Shown: piece by piece, positions 36,893 to 47,693 of the stretch
How the letters are laid out: the number at the start of each line of letters is the position of its first letter
Position numbering within the stretch: position 1 is the first letter of the stretch
Source of the DNA: Amoeboaphelidium protococcarum
Taxonomy: Eukaryota; Aphelidiomycota; Aphelidea
Reading direction: 5' to 3'
DNA: 64,000 nt
NCBI GenBank assembly: GCA_023515745.1
Contig: JALECJ010000003.1
Location: forward strand, 129,001-193,000
Made by a program: the position numbers and the translations under genes
Notes under the pieces: model-generated
Databases searched by the model: none
The model's input: the letters and a program-made list of their open reading frames with translations, nothing else
What the model was told of the DNA's origin: nothing

Positions 36893-38155
36893 ATGATTAA
36901 AGCCACGCCGATTGATGTTCTGATAGAGACAATGAAGGGATATGATGAGATATCGATGAAGACACAGGTTGATAAGATTAGTATACTCGGATATATCGGT
37001 ATAAATAATGTTGACTAGATTCAATAGCTCTAAATGGAATAACTGAAGGAGATACTGCGAGTGGGTAAGATATCTCAATAAATCTACGCTGATCTAGACG
37101 TGGATGAATTACGCGCCGCTGTTAGAAATCTTATGCTGGGCATCGTTGAGAAAATGTCTAATAAAGAATTTACTCATTACATGTCAGAGATCAATTGGGC
37201 CACGTTTGGCAATAATTGGGAATAGAATAAGGAAGCTCTACGCGTCTACGTTCAGTATCCACAATGCCAACTGTTTAACGTCACCAAGTACAAAGGCGTG
37301 GTCTTTGGTGGTCACTTGCGCACATCTAATCTCGAATTGTCCGATATGGAATTCATACCGAATATTGTGGTACGTAAAGTGATGACTTACAATTAGTTAA
37401 AGAGCGCATTAACACAGCGATATCAATCTGTACAAGGTGATCGATAGGCACTGGTTGATAGATTGTTATCCTTTCAAGAATTTGTAATGTTACGCGCATT
37501 TGAACGGTATGATGCGCGGCTATTCTTGAGTAAGATCTACTGGAATGTTCACAAAGATATTATGAACACGGATAGTCTGAGGAAGCGCTGTGTGCAATAC
37601 CTACACTTTCCGTATTGTTAGAATTGGATGAGGCGATCACTGCATAATGAATCATTCACCATGTCATGGTCTGAAGAATAAGATGAAGTTTTGAAAAAGA
37701 GCTATAGGAGTGCGGTCGAGTTGTATAAGCATCACAGAAATTGGTTTGATTTGTCTCAAGATCAACCAGTTGGGCCATTCTCACCCACTTAGTCGTCGCC
37801 ATCGCCGTCGTCTTTTATGGCTACCAGTTTAACTCCTTACTATAATTCTGATCTAATTCGTGAGGCCGTCAACTAGTACCTGCCTTCCCATGTGCGAGTG
37901 GCGAGATCTCATATCTTATACTTTGCACCGCGGTTTGCATTCGATGGATAGACGCGATTGTGGTCTATTGCTGATGAGGTGTTGTGGAGAGCCAGGTAGC
38001 CAGACTTTTGGCTTATCGTCTCGGGGATTGCGCGCTATAATTATCAAGTGAAGAAGACTGCTGATCAATGTATGACTCGATATAATGATCTGTAGAGGCG
38101 CAATACTGCAGGTCAGGCGAATAATTCGTCTTTTTTATTCTCTTCTGAATCGTGA
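36893..38155 (+). CDS. SANT/Myb-like DNA-binding protein, unknown
   Basis: 420 codons, intronless. The C-terminal region RLWSIADEVLWRARQ ... DQCMTRYNDLQRR (near 345-400) resembles a SANT/Myb helix set with its typical Trp and QC..R.. ending; a second weaker set lies near 255-285 (TMSWSEEQDEVLKKSYRSA). LKSALTQRYQSVQGDRQALV (about 170-190) looks SAP-like. Together they suggest a nuclear DNA- or chromatin-binding protein. I cannot assign an orthologue. A Ser/Pro linker (SPTQSSPSPSS) sits between the domains. Confidence 0.55.
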
Positions 38156-38302
38156 AAACTATCTAATGCTGTTGATGTATATTTCCACTTCATTGTTTTT
38201 AAATTTTGATGTTAGTTTTGCCTGCTTGAACTTTATTCTCTCTAGTCTATACCTACTCAGTGCGTGCGTGAATAGTTTTAGTTAATCAATCAAGAATTTA
38301 AA

Positions 38303-38908
38303 ATGCCTTTTAAAGTGTCTGACGTATAGCGAAAAGGTAGACGAGTGAGGAGAATTAAGAAGACGGATGACATCACTGAGCTTAAGGATCAGGATCTTAA
38401 ATAGTCATCTTCAGACGCGGCAGGTAAAAGCTCTGGTGGTCACGAAATATCAGCGCGCCTGGGGTAGAAGCGCAAGATTGATAATCTGTTCACCTCGCTG
38501 TAATAATAGTAGTAGTAGCAATAACATCAAGATTAAGAATACACTAGTAAGGATAATCGCAAAGTTGATAACGCAGGAAATAGAGTAACATCAATGCGAT
38601 AACATCAGCAATAGAAAAAGTAGACTAGAAATGATCCGCTGTCAATTGACTCTGTTAGTCGAGCTGTCAACATTGCCAAGTCTGAATTTTAACGACAGTA
38701 GGATAGTGCTACACTAGCGCGATAGAAAGATGAGGAGTTGGCTGACTTGCAGCGGTAGAATGAAGAATATGAAAGGCTCAAGGCGTAGAGAGCGGCACTT
38801 TTAGATGGTATGAAGTCTAAAAAGCAGAAGCGCAAACGGGATAAGCGCAAGTTGGCAAGTTAACACGACGACGAATCTGATAATGGCGTGACTAAAGGTG
38901 ATGAATGA
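38303..38908 (+). CDS. basic coiled-coil, Gln-rich nuclear-type protein, unknown
   Basis: 201 codons, intronless. Highly basic ends (RKGRRVRRIKK near 10-20; KKQKRKRDKRKL near 178-189), a poly-Gln run near 72-78 written mostly with TAA and TAG, and a predicted helix near 120-175 (DEELADLQRQNEEYERLKAQ). Such composition fits ribosome-biogenesis or RNA-binding proteins (Rrp36/Cgr1-like), but no signature supports one. The abundance of UAR codons makes it invisible to standard-code gene finding. Confidence 0.5.
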
Positions 38909-39545
38909 ATTTTTATGATATCATAGTGTTGTTTGATTAAATTCAGTCTATGATTTGAATAGAAGAGTATTTGTGCTGCTAATGATAATGTTTTGAGTTG
39001 TTGCGCTTAACATATTGATTGACACTGATGGCCGCTGATCAAATGATAACTATCTAAGTTAAGCGAGCTGTCTAGTGAATTCTATATAACACTTGGCTAT
39101 TATTAACTGGTACCTTTTTAACTTTCGTGACTGTCAGAATTTTGGCTAAACTGAAGATTTTCATTATGGAATTCTGGAAGATCTATATTTAAATAAGGAC
39201 ACCAATCAGACACTTACTCCGTTGGCATTTGGATGGCATATTTAGAACGTTGTAATTTGAACGTTGCAACCGACGACAACCTCGCATTGCACACTTTCAC
39301 TCTCTTCCTCACTTCTCATCATTGCGCATTAATTGAAATTAAGGTAAGCATTTACATGTTGTACATCTCACTCATTCATTCATTGCTATTGACATTCATT
39401 TACGCGTGCGTGTAGTGATTACTTGCAACAGCTAATCTCTTAATCACATCAACTCTTCCGCTATCTCTGCCGTCGTTGTTAAATTCTGCTTTAATAACAG
39501 CCATCTCTCTCTCTCGCACGCTATCTATCTGTGTTCAGTAGTATA
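38909..39545. other. long intergenic region before the secreted Asp-rich gene
   Basis: 637 nt. No supported frame. It contains TATATTTAAATAA at about 39184, an ACGCGT at 39401 and a CT-rich tract (about 39500-39530) directly before the start codon, a pattern common at strongly expressed fungal genes. Confidence 0.4.
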
Positions 39546-40190
39546 ATGAAGGTATCAACTATTAATATTGCGGTTGCCGCTTGTCTGCTCCTATCTCTAT
39601 CTGTCATTGCTCCACCAACAACTCACGGTGCAGCTGTTGAACTTTACCGTCGCGACAATGGCAGGGGTGTTGGTCACAGTAACGGAAATCCTGGTCGTGG
39701 TCACGATAGTCATGGCAAAGGCAAAGGTAAAGGTCATGATAAGCATCACGATGATGATGATGACGACGACGACCATGACGACGACGACGACGATGACGAT
39801 GATGATGACAAGCACAAGGGCAATAATCGCTGCAAGAACAACAAGAAAGGCAAGAAGAAGGGATGCTCCACTTCTACTTCTTCTACTACTAGCACCAGCA
39901 GTAGCACTAGCAGCAGTAGTAGTAGCAGTAGTTCTGCTGAGGCAACGACTACCTCGGATTCTGTAACGTCTACTCCTGAGAGCACAACCACCACATCTGA
40001 GGCTGAAACTAGCTCTAGCAGCTCTTCTACCTCCACTACCACCAGAATAACTACGGGGCTTGCTGGTACTTCTGACATGCCATTCCGTGTAATGCCGTCT
40101 GCATTGACTCCAACTCCTACTCCTACGGGTTTATCGGGCACGATTGACATGCCATTCTTGGTTGCCGAGCAACCTTTGGAAGCTAGTTGA
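39546..40190 (+). CDS. secreted Asp/His-rich and Ser/Thr-rich protein
   Basis: 214 codons, intronless and, unusually here, with no in-frame UAR. Signal peptide (residues 1-26), a possible dibasic processing site (YRRD near 41), a Gly/His/Lys-rich part, an acidic run of about 20 Asp broken by one His (75-96), a basic Lys/Asn stretch with two Cys, then about 50 residues of Ser/Thr that could be O-glycosylated. The end carries an imperfect repeat: TGLAGTSDMPFRV and TGLSGTIDMPFLV. This looks like a cell-wall or extracellular matrix protein, possibly metal binding through Asp/His. Confidence 0.7.
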   Translation: MKVSTINIAVAACLLLSLSVIAPPTTHGAAVELYRRDNGRGVGHSNGNPGRGHDSHGKGKGKGHDKHHDDDDDDDDHDDDDDDDDDDDKHKGNNRCKNNKKGKKKGCSTSTSSTTSTSSSTSSSSSSSSSAEATTTSDSVTSTPESTTTTSEAETSSSSSSTSTTTRITTGLAGTSDMPFRVMPSALTPTPTPTGLSGTIDMPFLVAEQPLEAS

Positions 40191-40339
40191 TTTGACACAC
40201 ACACTCTCTCTCCCACAATGTTGAATGAAGGTAGTTGAGTAGTTGATGTACGAATGAATGAATGAACAAACTTCAATGCATTAACTTACTTTATTTCTCT
40301 TCATTATTATTTGGTAAATCAAAAGACTGCGCAGTAAAT

Positions 40340-43300
40340 TCACTAATCAGAAGGGCACGCTAACACCAATGCTTCAACATTCGAGACGCAGCCAGCTTCA
40401 TGCTTTTCTTTCGCTAGACGTTCAAGAAGCTGAGCATTAGCTGCACCTGTTTCCATGACCATATTGCGGAAAATACCGTCTGGCTTCTGTAGTAGATTGT
40501 ACGGGGAGTCCAGTTCCACCAATCTGCCCTTGTCAAGCACCAATACTCTATCGTAATCGATGATAGTGTTTAGGCGATGAGCGATTGTCACCACGGTTGA
40601 ATTCTTGAAATCACGTCTAATAGACTCTTGGATTAACTTATCAGACTCAAAGTCCACATTAGCTGTCACTTCATCCATGACCATAAGTTTCGGCTTTCTC
40701 AGCATAGCTCTGGCCAGGCAAAGTAACTAACGCTGCCCAGTACTAAAATTTTCGCCGTTTGCCTGAACTTTAGAGTCCAACTTTCCATCCTGTTACGATA
40801 TCGCCTTCTTCATGTTGACAACATCCAACACCTGCCAAATGTCTTCATCAGTATGCTTATTAAATGGGTCGAGATTAGATCTCACAGTGCCACTAAAGAG
40901 CACCGGATCCTGAGGAATGATAGCCAACTTGGAGCGAACATCTGCCAGTCCCATCTCGCTAATATTTAAGTCATCAATCACTATGGAACCGCCAGCCAAC
41001 TCCATCATTCTGAAGATTGAATACACAGTTGTACTCTTGCCTGAGCCGGTTCTTCCAACAACTGCAAACTTCTCATGAGACTCGATAGTTAAATTCAAAT
41101 CTTGCACCACCGGAGCATCGCTGGTATCGTACTTGAGCGTGACATTCTTAAATTCCACCTATCCTTTGGAAGGCCAATTATCTGGTGGTCTTTTATCCAC
41201 AAGAACAGCCTGAGCCTCATGAGGTAGACCACTAATATAGTAATGTAGTCTTTCAATAGAATTGGCATTCACTTCCATTTCTACAAACTATCGCACAACG
41301 AATCCCATGCTGGACACCAACTACAACGCGTAAGAGAGCGATACACCATAAAGTGCAGCAGACAATCCATACGTTTAAACCGTGATGGCTCCGATTAAAG
41401 CAGTAAAGAAACAGATGAGAGAACCGAGAGTCTCCAGTCTAAGACCAATCCAACGCTGGCACATCAGTTGTAAATACACGGCTTCATTGTTATAGTCAAT
41501 GTACTACTGACAGTCGGATACAAATTTCTATTATTTTCCGTAAGCTCTAATGGTGCTAAGTCCGCTCATCGTCTCTTCAAACTAAGAATATATAGGACTG
41601 CGAGATATCGCATCCATTCGCTTCAACTCACGACTAGTTCTAAGGTATAGCTACTGAAGAAATATATATGCAATAGAAAGAGGCACCAGGGCAACTAGGA
41701 TGAATGGAGCCGCATAAGCCATAAGAGCAATCAATCCAAGCAGTGAGAATGACAGCGTTATAAAAAATTAAATCGATGAGGGAAGAACAGTATCCAGGAC
41801 ATCAGTATCTCTGGAGAATCTGTTCACTATCCTACCCAAAGGAGTCTAATCAAAGAAAGACATCGGAGCCCTGAACACACTAGATATAGCATCTTTGTGA
41901 AACTTTGTGGATGCGAATGCAAAGCAAACAGCCATAAAAGAACCGAGGATTGATGAAAATATTCCCTAAGAGATTCCCCATGCAAAATATACTCCACTGT
42001 AGGTCGCAGTCGATAAGCCAAACTAATCATTAGTCCAGAACACCAACCACAGATCATTTCCAATTCTAGCCACTTGCGTAATAACCGCTAGAAATAAAGT
42101 GATCGCTAAAAATACTGGCCCACCTGCAGCCTTGATATAGCTAGAAAATATCGACCATTATAAACTTCCGATAGCACGCTCTTCGTCGATCATTCCTTTA
42201 CTAATTCCGGCTGGTTTATTTTCATTCTATACTTTATCCTTTTTAGTGACAGCTTTTTCATCTTGATTCTCCTCCAGACCGTGGTTTTAAACCAAATCCG
42301 CAACTTATCCCTTCATATTCATAACCTCCTAATATGTTCCCTACTCCGCAATTGATCCATCTTTCATAAAAACAACATAATCAGCTAAATGCAAATACTC
42401 AATGTGATGAGTGACGAGAATGACAGTCTTATCCTTGAGTTCGGTCTTAATACACTCGTTAAAAATGTGTCTACCAACATTTACATCAACAGCACTGAGC
42501 GGATCATCAAGTAAAGCGATATCCGGTTTACAATACACCAATCTCGAGAGTGAGACTCTAGCCTTCTGTCCACCAGATATCTAAACACCCTTCTCGCCGA
42601 GCAGAGTATTCGCACCATTAGGAAGCCAATCCAAATCTTATGCCAGGGCGGTAACTTGTACAGCGTGATCAAACTAATCCTGTCTGAAATCATCACCAAA
42701 AGACACATTGTCTTTGACACTGCCATTCTTAATCCATGGCTACTACATGGTGTATCCAATCTTACCATTGATTCGAATCTGACCGCTCAATGTCTTCATT
42801 TCACCAAGAATTGCATTCAAGAGACTACTTTTGCCACTTCCAACCTGACCACACACAATGACCAAATCTCCCTTCTTGACTTTAAGATTAATACCTCTCA
42901 AAGTGCTCAGTTTGACCATTGGCACAGCATTCTTATTAGCCTCAATATCTTCCTACTTGGGTTGTTAACTGTCTTTACCAGTCTGATCACCCTTAGATGC
43001 ACTCTATACCAATTCCCATTGAAAATTGCCATCAATAATTTCAAGTGCGTACTCGTTATCAGAATCGGGCGCATCAGGCTTGTCACTCGCCTGGCCAATG
43101 GAAATGGCTTACAATTCTTCGGCATTCAAGACATCACTAAGTCTATTAATTGCTACTCTAGCCTCCACAAGCATACGGATAGTATTGGGGAGCATTATCA
43201 AAGGGAACCTCATCAAGTTAAACAAGGCCAAAGAGCTGAATATCACCGGAGGATTGAAGGTGGGATTAAGAGCTCCATAAACTATGAATGATACGACACT

Positions 43301-44308
43301 AGCCAATAACGGAACACTCATGGTAATTCCCATTAGAATAGCAGTCCACACATTCACAGTTTTCACTCGATCAACTTCACTAGATCTCAGAGATAGCAAA
43401 CGTCCAAGAAAGCTGCCTTCCCATGCAAATAACTTAATTATACGCATACCGGCAAGAAATTCCTAAGTCCTCTTGATACGATCATCAGTGATAAAAGCGT
43501 ATGATCTTCTCAGCTTGCCAAGATAAATAAAAACATAAGCTTATACTGGGATAGTAAGAACCAAAAGTCCAAAACCAGCCAAAGCTGATACTCCTATATT
43601 GGCAATGAGTAGTCCCAAAATAACAATGACTTACACAGGAGAAGTCCACAAGAAGTGACCTTACCAGAACAGCATCTCCACTCTTGTAAGATCCGAAGAC
43701 ACAATATTCAGAATCTATCCACTACTGTACTTTTATCTAGACAGCGAGGACAACTTGATCAACTTGCGATAAGTGGTGGCGGTGAGACAAGCACGAGCCT
43801 GCATACCATACTTCATCGAAAAATAGTAATAACGATTCTGAAACAGAGTGGCAAAGAATTAAAGGACAAAGAATATCACTGAATAAATAGCAGCTAAATA
43901 CAAAGGGGGCCTGTCAGCAGGAGTGGCGGCCGACGCACTGTTAACTGCAAATTACGTAAGCAGACCAATGAACACTGGGCTGGCAATGTTACACGCAGAC
44001 TGGATCGCCATCGGTATTGCCAGCAGACCGTACTCCCAACCAAAGATTTACTTTAAAACTTAATACACAGATACTTTGCCACCTTCGGGAGTCTTGGACT
44101 TTATATCATCAAAAGCCTTTTCAAATCTATCAGCAAGATGCGACGCCTGACTATCAGAAGTGAGCGGGTACAGATCATGATGCTAGAGGGGATGCTTGTA
44201 ACCATAAAATATCAACTGATCCAGCCAAGTGTAGACAAGCCGAGAGAGGAACCAAGCGTTCTCCTCAGGCGACTTTTAAAACTTTCTATCCTACTTCTGC
44301 TCAGACAT
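40340..44308 (-). CDS. ABCC-type full ABC transporter (MRP/Yor1-like)
   Basis: 1322 codons, intronless. Two membrane domains, each followed by an ATPase: NBD1 with CGQVGSGKSSLLNAIL (near 483), ISGGQKARVSL-type signature and DIALLDDPLSAVD; NBD2 with VGRTGSGKSTTVYS (near 1081), NFSTGQRQLLCLA, MVMDEVTANVD and IAHRLNTI. There is no extra N-terminal membrane domain, so it is the short Yor1/MRP4-like form that exports organic anions or drugs, probably at plasma membrane or vacuole. The NBD1 Walker B ends in Asp rather than Glu (DDP), the asymmetric ATPase site usual for ABCC. A start at 44308 gives MSEQKQDRKFQKS. Confidence 0.92.
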
Positions 44309-44923
44309 TTGGTAATTGGAAGCAAGATAAACATCTACTACACTGAATTTCTAAGGAGTAGGAATAAAAATGATGAGGATGACGTAAGCAAGAAAAGAAA
44401 GTTGAAACTGTTTCAGCCCCGATCCGATAAACTAGGCGCGATCGCGGATACTTAAGATCCTGCGAGATTTTAAAAAAAACCAAATGTACTGTAGTCTAAA
44501 CCAAAACTTACAGCGGGAATTGGTAATATAAACAACGCATATAGATCAATGTTATACTTTATAGATACAAAGAGTTGTAAATTTAAGATTAGATTGTGCT
44601 CCGCGAACTACACACAACTCATTGGATTATATTTCTGACTGTCATCATTCTATGTTTCATCAGGTGCATCTTATTGGCGCGGCTATCAACTGACGCCTGC
44701 TACCATAAAGCGCGTTATAGCCAAATAGTCTCGCCATTCTTAAGGATTGTTTTACCACATTTGATTAAAATCTCTTGTAACAAAGGTTTAAGAGTCACTG
44801 AGAAGATTATCTCTTGCTGCGGATATAAAATTTCAAAGCTCCCATTAAGTTTTGAGCTCTATCATAGTTTCTGAATAGGTAATCAATATAAGAAATATTA
44901 AATTTTAATAATAACAATATGAT
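44309..44923. other. intergenic between two minus-strand genes
   Basis: 615 nt. It holds the ABC transporter promoter. A hydrophobic standard-code frame at about 44596-44874 begins at GTG and has no supporting context, so it is left out. Confidence 0.4.
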
Positions 44924-46474
44924 TCATTATACTTTTTTAGATGTCAGTGTGTAAACGACTTCTCTTTAGAGTGCCGAGGTCCACTTGGCCACATCAGACG
45001 CGTTATCACTACACAGCTCAATAGAAGAATAACAAGTGTCTTACGGTTTGAGGCCCTTTGATATGCGAGCCAATTTGAGAGGAGACTAGTCCATGGAGGA
45101 TATTTATATTTTATTCTATCTCCCAGGTATTATTCGAGACAGCAATCCGCCTGGATTTACCATATTCGAGGCAATCTGAAGGTTGAGCAGAGGAACAATA
45201 GTATACTAAGTTCTGTTGTGTCCACAGAATATAAACAAGCATGAGTTTGCCAGTACACAAAAATTATTACGATTAAACAAAGATAAAGGCAAGGTGCCAG
45301 GGAGTCTATGAAACTTGACGCGAAGCCATCCAGAACTAACAGATCGACCAAGAAACAATTACCGGTCCACTATAAAATCATCCTTTTCATCCATCAGAGG
45401 ATTAAACGGAATTTAGAGAATAGAGTCATAGCATTGTTCTAGATAATGTCGCATTATATGAATACAATGCTCTTAACTTCTTTCGCCATCTACATTTAAG
45501 CTTGGCGAAGAACATTACACTTTCAGATAACGCGACTACTTAAACGTAAGAGTCAGGTTATTACGCACGAAAACCTTTCTCTTCATCTTATGACGTACTT
45601 GTTAATTATGCAAGTCGGTATTCAATAATATAAAGCTAAAGCAGACAAGATACGTGATATCTTCTTCTTACCAGATGGATTGCAGAACAGAAAGGTCGCT
45701 GCATTCATCTGATTCTTGTAGAATAAAATACCGCGCCAACTCAGAGTACCGATCAGCAAATGCAGTTATCACACGATCAATTTATTACGCCTCTCCGGGA
45801 AGTTTGAACATTTCCAAATACCTTCTCAACGCACTCAATAAATCCATCAGATCATTTTGAGATGTTTAGAAATCAATTAGTCGCGTAAATTCAGCGAGTA
45901 CTTATTGATTGAATTCTCTGTGGTCGCATAAGTACGCCCCGACAGCACGCTTAGCCACCAGTTACTATGATGAAGCCTGGAACAAAAACTGTGCAACACT
46001 CTCAGGACTCAGCGAATCGTTCATAAAATAATTGCATCGGATAAGGTAATTCAAGCCCATCTACTAATCCAGATTAAACTTTCTACAGCCAACCAGATAT
46101 TATTCACGCGTACAATCTAAGTCATAAGTTTATGCTGTGCAATAAGAGGTGACAGAAGGAGTGGAGCTGCGAGACATGGGATTGATTTCATTACTGTCAC
46201 AAACAGATTTATTAATACTTTATCCACAATCAGTGTCAGTGAGAGAAGAGGAGCGAGCAGGCAGAGATTTTTGAGAAGGAATGCGCAATAGCTATACGGA
46301 TTCTTAATGCAATTGTAAAGATATGGGTGTTAGAGGTCGATCTTGCGATTGCTTCATCGTACTGACGCCAGAGTCCCGCATACTCAATTGATCATCATCA
46401 TTAACACAGTATGCTGAGATTATATCCTCAGCAAAAGAATAATACTGGCTGTTACTGTCGCAATCTGAATTCAT
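44924..46474 (-). CDS. Sec7-PH ARF guanine nucleotide exchange factor
   Basis: 516 codons, intronless. A Ser-rich N-terminus (1-110), a Sec7 domain (about 125-340) with FNQQVLAEFTRLIDF, LLSALRRYLEMFKLPGEAQ-IDR, the catalytic-loop Glu in GEAQ, LLNTDLHN and YDSILQIPF, then a PH domain (about 385-515: GWLRVKFHRLPG ... WTSAL). Sec7 proteins load GTP on ARF GTPases for vesicle formation; the small Sec7-PH layout is like animal cytohesins and fungal Yel1/Syt1-type GEFs. LLNTDLHN is continuous in frame, so an apparent GTAAGA near 45671 is not an intron. Confidence 0.88.
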
Positions 46475-46687
46475 TAATTAATTATTTAATTTGTCATTCA
46501 TCTGTGCAACTACAATAAAAGAGGAGCACTGTATGGCAATTTCTCTGCATTTTTATATGCGTTATGAGCCCCTTGATCGTTCTGATTAACGAATCGCGCT
46601 CTCATTCAACTGCGTTAGGACTCACAACATACGCATTCTAGTTCCAGGTTACAGTAAGCTTAATAATAGTACTAATACTATAATAAT

Positions 46688-47410
46688 ATGTCTGTCAATT
46701 ATTTAATTTAAACTTGTCTTATCGCGCTTGCCACTGTGCTCGTTGTTGAAGCTGTCAATTGGTATTATGTCTATAGAAAGGAGGACTATGTTGAATTGGC
46801 GGAGCAAGTCAAGAAGTATGATGGCATGGTTAAAGATTAGAAACAGTAGATCCAGCAGGCGACTAATGATAAAAAAGTGAACAGATTGAAAGGCACGCTT
46901 AGAGCTAATCAAGGACATTTGCAGTAGTTACAGGGTAGAATGATGCGCTATAACATGCTCAGCGGTTTTCTGAATATTGCGCAACTTTTGGGTGGATATT
47001 ACTTGATGTATCTGCTTGGCTTCGATGGAGTGGTCATTTGTCACTTACCGTTTGTTCCATTCTCGTTCATGCGAGGATTGACATTTCGCGGGTTGAATGC
47101 AACAGAATTGTAATAATCCGCCGCGTCTTTCGCTTCCTCTCAGAGTACATCTTAAGAAGGAAGCGGTTCTGATTAGAGTGTAGTTGATGAACAAGTGTAC
47201 AAGAACGCGTCAGTGTACTTTATATTTGGATTCGCCATTGTGGTATTCAGACTTTGGGTGTAGTAATTGATGGAGAAATTGCAGCTCCGTCCACAACTTC
47301 CAGTGTCCACGACTGGTAGTATTTTTGAGGCATCCTCTGAACTTGCCGAACAGATTGACCCAAATGCCAGTTGGTCTGAAATCTTTTCCGGTAAAGTGAA
47401 AACTAAATGA
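46688..47410 (+). CDS. TMCO1/EMC3-superfamily ER membrane protein
   Basis: 240 codons, intronless. An N-terminal membrane segment (about 8-27), a coiled coil (30-85) with KVNRLKGTLRANQGHLQQL, two further membrane segments (about 90-115 and 170-190), and the short hydrophobic CHLPFVPFSFMRGL between them. This is the DUF106/Oxa1-superfamily plan of TMCO1, an ER protein of the multipass translocon linked to Ca2+ release. A 30-residue Gln/Ser insert after RGLNATEL and a 45-residue C-terminal tail make it longer than the animal protein (about 188). Confidence 0.8.
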
Positions 47411-47693
47411 TTATTTAATCTGCCTCATGATATTAGATTTGAAACTTGTTACTGAGTGTGAATTAATATATCATTGTTCATTCATATTACATATTTTTTA
47501 TTATGCGGTTTAACATGAACTATCTGACCAAGCTTTACATTTACAATAGTATCTGTAAACTTGAACCAGTCTTCTTCAGTGAAATAACACGCGCTTTGAA
47601 GAGCAGCACGAAACTCTGAACGTTCCTGCGCTCAAATTAGCTTTCTCCGTTCGTTTGGCCTTTTTTCGTCTTGAAGTCTCAGTTATTGCACCA

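Noticed and set aside
39597-40276. Long minus-strand frames rich in Val and Ser opposite the secreted protein gene
   Set aside because: They are antisense shadows of GAT/GAC and TCT/AGC repeats and have no start context or domain.
42656-43291. 211-codon plus-strand frame
   Set aside because: Entirely antisense to the ABC transporter, where the transporter frame has clear ATPase motifs.
45501-45671. A possible 171-nt intron in the Sec7-PH gene
   Set aside because: The segment is in frame and encodes LLNTDLHN and neighbouring Sec7 residues, so it is coding.
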